This document shows positions 1-5,757 of a DNA stretch of 7,504 bases, one piece after another (the first letter of the stretch is position 1; each line of letters begins with the position of its first letter). The notes beneath the pieces are model-generated. The model was given only the letters and a program-made list of their open reading frames with translations, was not told the DNA's origin and ran no database searches. Location of the stretch: positions 1 through 7,504 of the forward strand of contig JACMIS010000375.1 of NCBI GenBank assembly GCA_014381035.1. The letters are read 5' to 3'. Origin of the DNA: Armatimonadota bacterium (GTDB lineage: Bacteria > Armatimonadota > Armatimonadia > Armatimonadales > Armatimonadaceae). Position numbers and translations under genes: made by a program.

Positions 1-280
1 CGATGCCGGCGTTGTTGAACGCCACATCCAGGCGCCCGAACATCGCGACCGTCGCTACCACCAGCTGCTTGACATCCTGCTCCTTCGCGACGTCCGCTTG
101 CACGAAGTGCGCGGTGCCGCCGGCCTTCGTAATCTCCTCGACGACCGCCAGCCCTTCCTTCTCGCGCCGCCCGGACACGACCACCTTCGCACCCTCTTTA
201 GCGAGCAAAACCGCCGTCGCCGCCCCGATACCGGAAGTCGCCCCCGTGATTAGCGCGACTTTTTCATTCAATCGTCCCAT
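1..280 (-). CDS. Short-chain dehydrogenase/reductase (SDR), N-terminal part, runs off left edge
   Basis: The visible 93 residues are the N-terminal half of a classical SDR Rossmann fold. The protein opens MGRLNEKVALITGATSGIG, which carries the glycine-rich cofactor motif TGxxxGIG at about residues 13-20. An NNAG motif follows at about 89-92, just before the edge. The catalytic Ser-Tyr-Lys residues lie outside the window. The basic residues after the second strand (VSGRREKEG) suggest NADP(H) rather than NAD(H) preference; this is inferred from the family. The start is the ATG at 280-278, preceded at 7 bases by AAGGG. The gene lies 90 bp downstream of the arsR-type gene on the same strand, and a strong palindrome sits between them, so repression by that regulator is likely. 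The substrate cannot be told from this part. Family assignment is secure. Confidence 0.93.
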   Translation of the reverse strand, partial: MGRLNEKVALITGATSGIGAATAVLLAKEGAKVVVSGRREKEGLAVVEEITKAGGTAHFVQADVAKEQDVKQLVVATVAMFGRLDVAFNNAGI

Positions 281-304
281 GGTAAAACCCTTTCGTCCGA
301 AGCC

Positions 305-332
305 ATCTATATTGACAAACTTCAATATAGAT
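305..332. promoter_or_regulatory. Perfect 11-bp-arm palindrome, probable ArsR-type operator upstream of the SDR gene
   Basis: The arms ATCTATATTGA (305-315) and TCAATATAGAT (322-332) are exact reverse complements separated by six bases. The core can be written ATATTG-N8-CAATAT (309-328). Length, symmetry and AT-richness fit an ArsR/SmtB winged-helix dimer site. It lies 24 bp upstream of the SDR start and 38 bp downstream of the arsR-type stop. An exact copy of the core and spacing occurs at 3740-3759. I could not place a convincing -35/-10 pair around it on the minus strand. A terminator role is unlikely because the stem is AT-rich and no T-run follows it. Confidence 0.75.
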
Positions 333-370
333 AACAATCAATGTAAAGGATTCGGTTCCATAGATGCGGA

Positions 371-682
371 TTATTTTTCCGGAAGGTGAAATCGCTTTTG
401 TAAAACGGAGAACAGCGTTTCGAACGTGTCGCGACGCAAGGCTAATAACGCGGCGTTACCGTGCGCCGTCATGGTTATCAGGTTCGCGGCGGCAAGTTCT
501 TTCATATGATGCGAGACCGTCGGCTGAGAGATAGTCATCTGCTCCGTGACCATCGAGCAATTTACCCCGCCGGACGGGTTCAGGTTGCAGGTCGCCTCCT
601 GTTCGGCGAGCAATTCCAGAATGCGGCGGCGGTTCGGGTCCGCAAGGGCTTTCAGGACCCGCCCCATCTCCTCGTCGGTCAT
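371..682 (-). CDS. ArsR/SmtB-family winged-helix transcriptional regulator
   Basis: This 103-residue protein has the full ArsR layout. The N-terminal helix KALADPNRRRILELL (about residues 11-25) leads to a recognition helix around SQPTVSHHMKEL (52-63) and then a short wing. The family contains dimeric repressors released by metals, redox change or small ligands. The usual ELCVCDL metal motif is absent. In its place is a longer linker with Cys32 and Cys42, rich in Asn, Gly and Ser, so a thiol or metal sensor is possible but unproven. The ATG (682-680) overlaps the upstream gene's stop as ATGA, and GGAG lies 10 bases before it, so the two are probably translationally coupled. The palindrome at 305-332, between this gene and the SDR gene, is the obvious candidate target. 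No matching site is seen ahead of the upstream gene, so autoregulation through that motif is not evident. Confidence 0.93.
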   Translation of the reverse strand: MTDEEMGRVLKALADPNRRRILELLAEQEATCNLNPSGGVNCSMVTEQMTISQPTVSHHMKELAAANLITMTAHGNAALLALRRDTFETLFSVLQKRFHLPEK

Positions 683-1065
683 ATCGTGGGTTCTCCGCCG
701 AAGCGGACGGCGAAAGCAGCAACCTCACGGTTGAGCGTTTCTATCGCCCCCGCCATATCGCGCTCCTCTTCATCGGGGATGAAATCGGCGAGGTGCGACA
801 GTTCCGCTGCCGCCCGTGTGTATGCCGCCGCCGCACTCGCTTCGTCGGCGAATCGCGCTGTCTCCTGTAGCCACCCGCCGTAGAGATTCGCGGTCACTGC
901 GAAGTCGCCATCAGGAAGTGTTTCCAGCGTCATCCTGGCGTCGGCGTCTTCGGGTTCTTCGGAGTCGCCCCACTCCTCATCGCACAAAATACGACCCGCC
1001 GCGGGTCCTCGCTTCCCCATCGTTTCGCCCGACTCATACGGGTACCAGTTTCGTGCTTCATCCAT
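679..1065 (-). CDS. Acidic hypothetical protein coupled to the ArsR-type gene
   Basis: I do not recognise this family. With the ATG at 1065-1063 the product has 128 residues. It has a basic patch (GKRGPAAGR), a strongly acidic stretch (DEEWGDSEEPEDADAR), a probable beta section (MTLETLPDGDFAVTANLYGGW), then an alanine-rich helical half ending in VRFGGEPTI. There is no signal peptide or membrane segment, so it should be cytoplasmic. Its TGA overlaps the ATG of the regulator (ATGA), which makes one transcription unit likely and hints at a shared role, perhaps as partner or co-sensor; that is only inference. The start is uncertain. A TTG at 1083 would add six residues and an ATG at 1020 would drop fifteen, and none of the three has a clear Shine-Dalgarno sequence. 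The region 1018-1065 is the least reliable part. Confidence 0.75.
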   Translation of the reverse strand: MDEARNWYPYESGETMGKRGPAAGRILCDEEWGDSEEPEDADARMTLETLPDGDFAVTANLYGGWLQETARFADEASAAAAYTRAAAELSHLADFIPDEEERDMAGAIETLNREVAAFAVRFGGEPTI

Positions 1066-1105
1066 GGAATCAGAATACCGCAAACCGCCCTGTTGCGGAA
1101 CGGAA

Positions 1106-1143
1106 CACCGTCCGAAAATAGTAATAGTGATTAGAAGACGGTG
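1106..1143. repeat. Inverted repeat in the divergent intergenic region
   Basis: CACCGTC (1106-1112) and GACGGTG (1137-1143) are exact reverse complements flanking a 24-base AT-rich centre. A smaller inverted pair, CCGCAA/TTGCGG, lies at 1078-1083 and 1093-1098. The 122-bp gap (1066-1187) must hold the promoters for both the acidic hypothetical gene and the secreted-protein gene. The AT-rich centre, with its TAGTAATAG run, is the likeliest place for them. I could not assign a clean -35/-10 pair on either strand. This may be a regulator site or chance. Confidence 0.35.
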
Positions 1144-1187
1144 CGGTCTCCCTACCCAAATCTGCCGCCCGCTTCAAGGCAGGTCCC

Positions 1188-2066
1188 ATGCTCGGTATAA
1201 AACCGTTTTTTGTGCTTCTCGTGTCGGTGCTGACCGTTCTGTTCGCACCGATTGTCCTCCCGCGCCCCGCGCTGGCAGCCGACAAACTTTTGTTTTGCAA
1301 CAACCCGGAAAAGATTACTGTACCCGGAACCCATGCAGATACGATGCTCCGTGCTGGGCAGACATACACGATTTTCTTCCATTACAACAACACGACACGC
1401 ACCCGCGGAAACCTGGTACTCGCCCTTTCCGGCGACGCCAACAAGACGCTGAAATTCTCGGCGCGAAAGGGCTTCGCCAACGCCCACCGCGACCCGACCA
1501 TCGCCGGGCGTCAGGCGATGGCACGATTCCTATCCGCGCCGACAAAACCATACACCGGTAAAAAAGGGGGGGCACACTTCGCGATGAATGTGGGGGCGCG
1601 ACAAACCGCTTCCGGTGTCGTGACAGTGACGGCGAAGAGTGATGTTCGCCTGCGTATCTACTGGCGACACAATAAATGGACGGTTCCCGGTGCGCGGGTC
1701 GTCGCGATTGACAGTCCGCGCCGCGAGGTAGATGTATTGCTCTCGAAAGGCGCGATCAATCGGCACCGGATCGGGGTTCCCGAAGCCGGAATGAGCAAGC
1801 ATCTGGATGGCACCTATGGCATGATGTACTCCTTCAAGGTGGACGCCCCGATGGGCAGCCGCGTGCGGGTATCGTTCTCGCCGCGCGGTGGTCAAGCGGG
1901 AATGGTGGGTTCGGTGAACGGAGCATTGCACCAGACAGGCATTATTCCGGCTACTCGCTGGAAAGTCTTCTGCGAAGCGGTTGTCGGTGCGAATGGTCTG
2001 ACACTCACCACGTCACCCTTCGGCGGCGTTTTTTATCCCGTGGAACTGGTCTTCAAAATAATATAG
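1188..2066 (+). CDS. Secreted protein of unknown function, resembles an NNPE-motif exported family
   Basis: This 292-residue protein has a clear Sec signal peptide: MLGIK, a hydrophobic core through about residue 24, and an ALA cleavage site at 28-30. The mature part begins ADKLLFCNNPEKIT. The pattern LLFxNNPE, then HADTML and FFHYNNTT, then ARFLSAP, resembles an uncharacterised exported family that I recall in Firmicutes and other environmental bacteria, sometimes joined to copper amine oxidase N-terminal-like domains. That recollection is not verified here. The C-terminal half (LDGTYGMMYSFKV, SFSPRGGQAGMVGSVNG) looks like a beta-sandwich. The mature protein has exactly two cysteines (37 and 262), which could form one disulfide. 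The ATG is preceded by AAGGCAGG. A second gene follows after 64 bp. Extracellular or cell-surface location is likely; function is unknown. Confidence 0.85.
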   Translation: MLGIKPFFVLLVSVLTVLFAPIVLPRPALAADKLLFCNNPEKITVPGTHADTMLRAGQTYTIFFHYNNTTRTRGNLVLALSGDANKTLKFSARKGFANAHRDPTIAGRQAMARFLSAPTKPYTGKKGGAHFAMNVGARQTASGVVTVTAKSDVRLRIYWRHNKWTVPGARVVAIDSPRREVDVLLSKGAINRHRIGVPEAGMSKHLDGTYGMMYSFKVDAPMGSRVRVSFSPRGGQAGMVGSVNGALHQTGIIPATRWKVFCEAVVGANGLTLTTSPFGGVFYPVELVFKII

Positions 2067-2127
2067 CGAAAGTTTCCCTCGCATTCGCCCGAAATATATG
2101 GCATGAAAGAAACGAGGGCTTTCGCTA
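2064..2127 (+). promoter_or_regulatory. 15-bp stem enclosing the intergenic gap and covering the next gene's SD-like sequence
   Basis: TAGCGAAAG (2064-2072) pairs exactly with CTTTCGCTA (2119-2127). After a three-base TTT bulge, CCCTCG (2076-2081) pairs with CGAGGG (2113-2118). The loop is 31 bases. The stem begins at the stop codon of the secreted-protein gene and ends three bases before the ATG of the small membrane protein. It buries GAGGG, the only Shine-Dalgarno-like sequence for that gene. No T-run follows, so it is not a standard terminator. A role in translation control or message processing is inferred. Confidence 0.5.
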
Positions 2128-2130
2128 CGC

Positions 2131-2388
2131 ATGGACAAAAACATTGAAATAATCAAAAAACTGTATCTGGTCCCCAACGAGTTTCAAATCTGGGCATGGA
2201 TTCTGACCACGCTTGCCATTTTATTTTGCTTCAAGGGAACACGCCGTATCGGTGGGACCTGGTTTTTAGTTATTCTGGTTTGCATGGGCTTGTTTTTTGG
2301 ATTGAAGAAGGCGATGAACGACTTCGCGCCGAAGGAAGTCCCGAAAGAAGCACCGAAGAAGCAGACCGGTCGGAAGCGGTTGCATTGA
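2131..2388 (+). CDS. Small two-helix membrane protein, hypothetical
   Basis: This 85-residue protein has no family I recognise. Two hydrophobic stretches are visible: FQIWAWILTTLAILFCF (about residues 18-34) and TWFLVILVCMGLFFGL (about 43-58). They are separated by a short basic turn (KGTRRIGG). The C-terminal tail has two PKE units followed by PKKQTGRKR and is strongly positive. Positive charges also sit in the loop between the helices. The first codons are AT-rich and lysine-heavy compared with the neighbours. GAGGG lies 12 bases before the ATG, but inside a predicted stem. The gene lies 64 bp after the secreted-protein gene and 32 bp before aroA, so one transcript could carry all three. 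The competing overlapping frame at 2196-2411 has no such membrane pattern and was discarded. Confidence 0.75.
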   Translation: MDKNIEIIKKLYLVPNEFQIWAWILTTLAILFCFKGTRRIGGTWFLVILVCMGLFFGLKKAMNDFAPKEVPKEAPKKQTGRKRLH

Positions 2389-2420
2389 TAGACAGACGTG
2401 GAAAGCGGTAGGATGACGGC

Positions 2421-3731
2421 ATGAGTCTGTTAACCGATCCACTTCCGATTGTTCCCGCATCCGGTCCCGTCTCGGGAATCGCCCCCGTTCCCGGTAGTAA
2501 AAGTATCACGAATCGCGCTCTCGCCCTCGCCGCCCTCGCGGACGGTCCGACCGTTTTGACCGACGCCCTGTTCGCGGACGACACCGCACGGATGATGGAC
2601 TGTTTGCGTGCGCTCGGTTTCGTTGTCGACGAAGAATCCACACGGGAACACATCACGGTTCACGGTCAGGGTGGCGCGATCCCGGCTAACCGTACTGCTG
2701 CCTTGTTTGTCGGCAATAGCGGCACCACCGCACGATTCGTCACCCCGCTCGCCGCGCTCGGGCATGGCACTTTTCTTCTGGACGGCGTGGCCCGGATGCG
2801 GGAGCGACCTATCGGCGACTTGCTCGACGCACTTCAGGCGTTGGGGGTTCATGCCGAAAGTGTTGCCGGAAACGGATGCCCCCCCCTGCGCATCAACGCG
2901 GACGGTCTGCACGGCGGAACCTGTACCATTCGCGCCGACAAATCGAGCCAGTTCCTTTCCGGTCTTTTGCTCGCCGCGCCCTGCGCCAAGGGCGACGAGA
3001 CCATTATCGTCGTTGACGGTCCCCTTTTATCCGCGCCGTACATCACGATCACGGTCGAAATGGTTCGTGCTTTCGGGGGCATCATCCGTGTTTCGGATGA
3101 TGGACGTACCTTTCGCATTCCCGGCAATCAGGTTTACCAGTCCCCCGTTACCTACGCTGTCGAGCCGGACGCGTCTTCGGCGACCTACTTCTGGGCGGCG
3201 GCGGCGATCACCGGTGGCACCGTGCGCGTTCCGGGCATCGGACGGAACGCCTTACAGGGCGACGCGGCGTTCGTGGATGTTTTATCCGCGATGGGTTGCG
3301 ACGTAGAAAAAGGCGAAGACCATATCGCTGTCACGCGTATAAACCCGCTCACCGGGGGCACGTTCGATATGAACGCGATCTCTGACACGGTGATGACACT
3401 CGCCGCCGTCGCGCCGTTCGCCGACACGCCGACCGTGATCGAAAACATCGGACATATCCGGCATAAAGAAACGGATCGCATCGCGGCGACCGTGACCGAA
3501 CTGCGCCGCCTCGGTGTCCGCGTCGACGAACGCGAAGACGGCTTTACCGTGTACCCCTGTGACCGGATTCTCCCGACAGAACCCGTCCGCACTTACGACG
3601 ATCACCGCATGGCAATGGCATTCGCGCTGATCGGACTGCGCGTGCCCGGCGTACAGATCGCCGACCCGGCTTGCGTCAACAAAACGTTCCCGGATTATTT
3701 CGCCCGTCTGGACCGGCTCGTACACGGGTAA
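2421..3731 (+). CDS. aroA: 3-phosphoshikimate 1-carboxyvinyltransferase (EPSP synthase)
   Basis: EPSP synthase joins shikimate-3-phosphate and phosphoenolpyruvate in the sixth step of the shikimate pathway in the cytoplasm. The 436-residue length is typical and the two-domain fold is complete. Conserved landmarks are PGSKSITNR (24-32, with Lys27, Ser28 and Arg32), GNSGTTAR (98-105), RMRERPIGDLLDAL (125-138), KSSQFLSG (174-181), the catalytic Asp322 region (NAISDTVM), RHKETDR (347-353, with Lys349, Glu350 and Arg353), DDHRMAMA (393-400, with Arg396) and NKTFPDYF (420-427, with Lys421). Gly101, equivalent to E. coli Gly96, is retained. The position matching E. coli Pro101 is Phe106. The ATG follows AGGA at a 7-base spacing, an ordinary Shine-Dalgarno. 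The gene stands apart from other aro genes, following the small membrane protein by 32 bp. Confidence 0.98.
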   Translation: MSLLTDPLPIVPASGPVSGIAPVPGSKSITNRALALAALADGPTVLTDALFADDTARMMDCLRALGFVVDEESTREHITVHGQGGAIPANRTAALFVGNSGTTARFVTPLAALGHGTFLLDGVARMRERPIGDLLDALQALGVHAESVAGNGCPPLRINADGLHGGTCTIRADKSSQFLSGLLLAAPCAKGDETIIVVDGPLLSAPYITITVEMVRAFGGIIRVSDDGRTFRIPGNQVYQSPVTYAVEPDASSATYFWAAAAITGGTVRVPGIGRNALQGDAAFVDVLSAMGCDVEKGEDHIAVTRINPLTGGTFDMNAISDTVMTLAAVAPFADTPTVIENIGHIRHKETDRIAATVTELRRLGVRVDEREDGFTVYPCDRILPTEPVRTYDDHRMAMAFALIGLRVPGVQIADPACVNKTFPDYFARLDRLVHG

Positions 3732-3739
3732 CCAAGGGG

Positions 3740-3759
3740 ATATTGGATTATCACAATAT
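3740..3759. promoter_or_regulatory. Second copy of the ATATTG-N8-CAATAT palindrome, upstream of the esterase gene
   Basis: ATATTG (3740-3745) and CAATAT (3754-3759) are separated by GATTATCA. One more base on each side (G3739 and C3760) extends the symmetry to 7-bp arms. The half-sites and the 8-base spacing are identical to the palindrome at 309-328 beside the arsR-type gene, while the spacers differ. It sits 8 bp after the aroA stop and 36 bp before the likely esterase start. That is where an operator for a separate esterase promoter would be expected. Confidence 0.65.
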
Positions 3760-3763
3760 CTTG

Positions 3764-3780
3764 CCCCAACGGGTTTGGGG
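3764..3780 (+). repeat. Short GC-rich hairpin before the esterase start
   Basis: CCCCAA (3764-3769) and TTGGGG (3775-3780) form a 6-bp stem with a 5-base loop, immediately after the palindrome at 3740-3759. No T-run follows, so it is at best a weak pause or message-end structure for aroA. The possible TTG start of the esterase at 3775 lies inside the right arm, which argues against that start. Confidence 0.35.
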
Positions 3781-3795
3781 GCGATACAAGAGGGC

Positions 3796-4614
3796 ATGAT
3801 TCCGGTGATAGCCCCCCTCCCCGCGCTCGTCGGCGTGCCCTGCACCCTGTCCGGCGATATTCGCGCCCTTGCCGTTTCCGGTCGCACGGTTCTGGTGCGT
3901 CTCCCGAGCGGGTATGACAGCCCCGCGAACAGAAACCGGCGTTACCCGGTTTTCTACCTGCTCGATGGGCAGAATGTATTCGATGGCGCGACCGCGTTTA
4001 TCGGCGGGAATGAATGGAAAGCCGACGAGACGGCGGACGCTTTAGAGGCTATTGGCAAGATCGAACCGGTGATACTGGTCGCGGTCTATAACGCCGGGGC
4101 GGAACGCGTGAACGAGTATACGCCGGTAAGAGACGCGAAATTCAAGGCGGGCGGCGGCGCGGACACTTACGGGAAGTGGATGGCAGGGACGCTGAAACCG
4201 ACGGTCGACCGCACGTTCCGCACGAAGACTGACGCTACGAACACGGCTATCGGCGGGTCGTCGCTCGGCGGTCTGTTTTCCTTGCACCAATCGCTGACCG
4301 TACCGAATGTTTGGGGCAAGGCGGCGGTGCTTTCACCGTCCGTGTGGTGGGCGGATCGGGCTGTCCTGAGGACCGTGAGCGACGCACCGAAAAAGCCGAT
4401 CCACCTCTGGGTCGACGTCGGCACGGCGGAAGACAAAGAAGGTGTAGCGTTGCAGGATGCGCAGGTGCTGCGAGACGCGTTGATAGAGCGCGGCTGGAAA
4501 CCGGGGGCGGACCTTGCCTACCGCGAGATTTCCGGTGCGGGGCACAACGAACCGGCATGGGCGGCGCGATTCGGCGACGTATTGATATTTTTGTTCGGCA
4601 AAGACGGGCGGTAA
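3796..4614 (+). CDS. Alpha/beta hydrolase, esterase D / enterochelin-esterase (Fes) type
   Basis: Members of this family (Pfam Esterase, PF00756) hydrolyse esters or thioesters, including siderophore esters, S-formylglutathione and sugar esters. With the ATG at 3796 the product has 272 residues. Visible marks are the early strand TVLVRLPSGYD (31-41), RRYPVFYLLDGQNVFD (48-63), the nucleophile elbow GGSSLGG (153-159, Ser156), SPSVWW (180-185), a VDVGTAEDKEG segment (206-216) that may hold the acid residue, and SGAGHNEPAW (246-255, with catalytic His250). No signal peptide is seen, so it is probably cytoplasmic. The start is uncertain. AGAGGG lies only one base before ATG 3796 but 10 bases before GTG 3805, and TTG 3775 would add seven residues. 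A palindrome matching the site beside arsR lies upstream. It converges on leuB. The substrate is not determinable. Confidence 0.9.
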   Translation: MIPVIAPLPALVGVPCTLSGDIRALAVSGRTVLVRLPSGYDSPANRNRRYPVFYLLDGQNVFDGATAFIGGNEWKADETADALEAIGKIEPVILVAVYNAGAERVNEYTPVRDAKFKAGGGADTYGKWMAGTLKPTVDRTFRTKTDATNTAIGGSSLGGLFSLHQSLTVPNVWGKAAVLSPSVWWADRAVLRTVSDAPKKPIHLWVDVGTAEDKEGVALQDAQVLRDALIERGWKPGADLAYREISGAGHNEPAWAARFGDVLIFLFGKDGR

Positions 4615-4642
4615 GCCGTGTTTCGGGGGGTGCCGCCCGTCT
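4602..4642. terminator. 10-bp hairpin between convergent genes, possible bidirectional transcript end
   Basis: AGACGGGCGG (4602-4611) pairs exactly with CCGCCCGTCT (4633-4642) around a 21-base loop that contains the esterase stop codon. It lies between the convergent ends of the esterase (4614) and leuB (4648) genes, where a shared terminator is expected. Neither strand has a T-run after the stem, so it is not a textbook intrinsic terminator. It could mark a 3' end or protect against read-through. Confidence 0.4.
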
Positions 4643-4647
4643 GTCGG

Positions 4648-5757
4648 CTAATCCCGCGCCAGAGACTCACCATCGCTTTCCAACGCCGCGACCACCGCGT
4701 CACCCATTGTCACGGTGCCGATTGCGGTTTCGTCAGCCGTGGCAATATCGGCGGTGCGCAAACCACTGTTGAGCACATTCGCGACGGCTAACTCAACCGC
4801 CTGTGCGGCGTCTTCCGCGCCCAGCGAGTAGCGCAGGAGCATCGCGGCGGAAAGGATGGTGGCAAGCGGGTTAGCAATGCCCTGCCCCGCGATGTCCGGC
4901 GCGGAGCCGTGGCACGGCTCATACAAGCCGAAGGTTCCGAACACTGTCTGGCGGGTGCCGAGCGACGCCGAGGGGAGCATACCGAGCGAACCACAGAGCA
5001 TGGATGCCTCGTCGGAAAGTATATCGCCGAACAGGTTTTCCGTGACAATCACGTCGAACTGGCGCGGGTTGCGCACGAGTTGCATGGCGCAATTGTCCAC
5101 CAACATGTCCGATACGTGCACGTCCGGGTAATCTTTCGCGACTTCGTGAACCACAGTTCGCCATAGCCGCGACGTTTCCAGCACATTCGCCTTGTCCACC
5201 GAGCAGAGTTTCTTGCCACGTTTGCGTGCCGCCTCGAACGCGATCCGGGCGATACGCACAATTTCCGGCTTCGTGTAAACACAGGTATCCACGGCGCGTT
5301 CGCCATCGTTCGATTTCGGCTGCCCGAAGTACAAGCCCCCGGTCAGTTCGCGCACGACCAGAACGTCCAGACCGCCCTCGACAATGTCGGCGCGGAGTGG
5401 GGACGAGGACGCGAGTGCGGGAGCGAGTGTCGCCGGGCGCAGGTTGGCGAACAGCTCCAAATGTTTGCGGAGCGGCAACAACGCGCCGCGTTCGGGGCGC
5501 AGATCGGCGGGTTCGATAGTATCGTACTTCGGACCGCCGACGGCACCGAGCAGGATCGCATCGGACTGTTTACACAATTCCAGCGTCGCCGGTGGAAGCG
5601 GGTGTCCGGTCTCGTCATACGCGACGCCGCCGACTAAAGCATCAGTCAGCGTCAGGTCGAGATCATAGCGTTCATCAAGAGCGACAAGGACTTTTTTCGC
5701 CTCGGCGATGATTTCGGGACCGATTCCGTCCCCGGCAAGTACAGCAATGGTTGGCAT
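4648..5757 (-). CDS. leuB: 3-isopropylmalate dehydrogenase
   Basis: LeuB oxidises and decarboxylates 3-isopropylmalate to 2-ketoisocaproate with NAD, the third step specific to leucine synthesis, in the cytoplasm. The 369-residue product matches the family length. It opens [16 protein letters not shown]. Substrate residues are Arg97 and Arg107 ([13 protein letters not shown]), Arg136 and Tyr143 ([10 protein letters not shown]), Lys189 (SVDKANVLE) and Asp221. Metal ligands are Asp245 and Asp249 in the signature [20 protein letters not shown] (241-260). HGSAPDIAG (283-291) is the NAD loop and indicates NAD rather than NADP use. An ATG at 5787 would add ten residues ([10 protein letters not shown]), but the conserved start and a promoter-like pair at 5800-5829 favour 5757. 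No leuA, leuC or leuD is adjacent; the upstream neighbours are an amidohydrolase and a secreted protein. Confidence 0.97.
   Translation of the reverse strand: MPTIAVLAGDGIGPEIIAEAKKVLVALDERYDLDLTLTDALVGGVAYDETGHPLPPATLELCKQSDAILLGAVGGPKYDTIEPADLRPERGALLPLRKHLELFANLRPATLAPALASSSPLRADIVEGGLDVLVVRELTGGLYFGQPKSNDGERAVDTCVYTKPEIVRIARIAFEAARKRGKKLCSVDKANVLETSRLWRTVVHEVAKDYPDVHVSDMLVDNCAMQLVRNPRQFDVIVTENLFGDILSDEASMLCGSLGMLPSASLGTRQTVFGTFGLYEPCHGSAPDIAGQGIANPLATILSAAMLLRYSLGAEDAAQAVELAVANVLNSGLRTADIATADETAIGTVTMGDAVVAALESDGESLARD

Noticed and set aside
312..317. TTGACA on the plus strand as a -35 promoter element
   Set aside because: It is part of the palindrome, no suitable -10 follows at 16-18 bases, and no plus-strand gene starts downstream.
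2196..2411. Alternative 71-residue plus-strand ORF overlapping the small membrane protein gene
   Set aside because: It has no coherent domain or membrane pattern and lacks a good start context. The 2131-2388 frame has two clear membrane helices.
3764..3780. Intrinsic terminator after aroA
   Set aside because: The 6-bp stem is short and followed by GCGATACAAG rather than a T-run.
3775..3795. TTG start for the esterase, adding seven residues
   Set aside because: The TTG lies inside the right arm of a GC-rich hairpin with no Shine-Dalgarno, and the added residues match no family feature.
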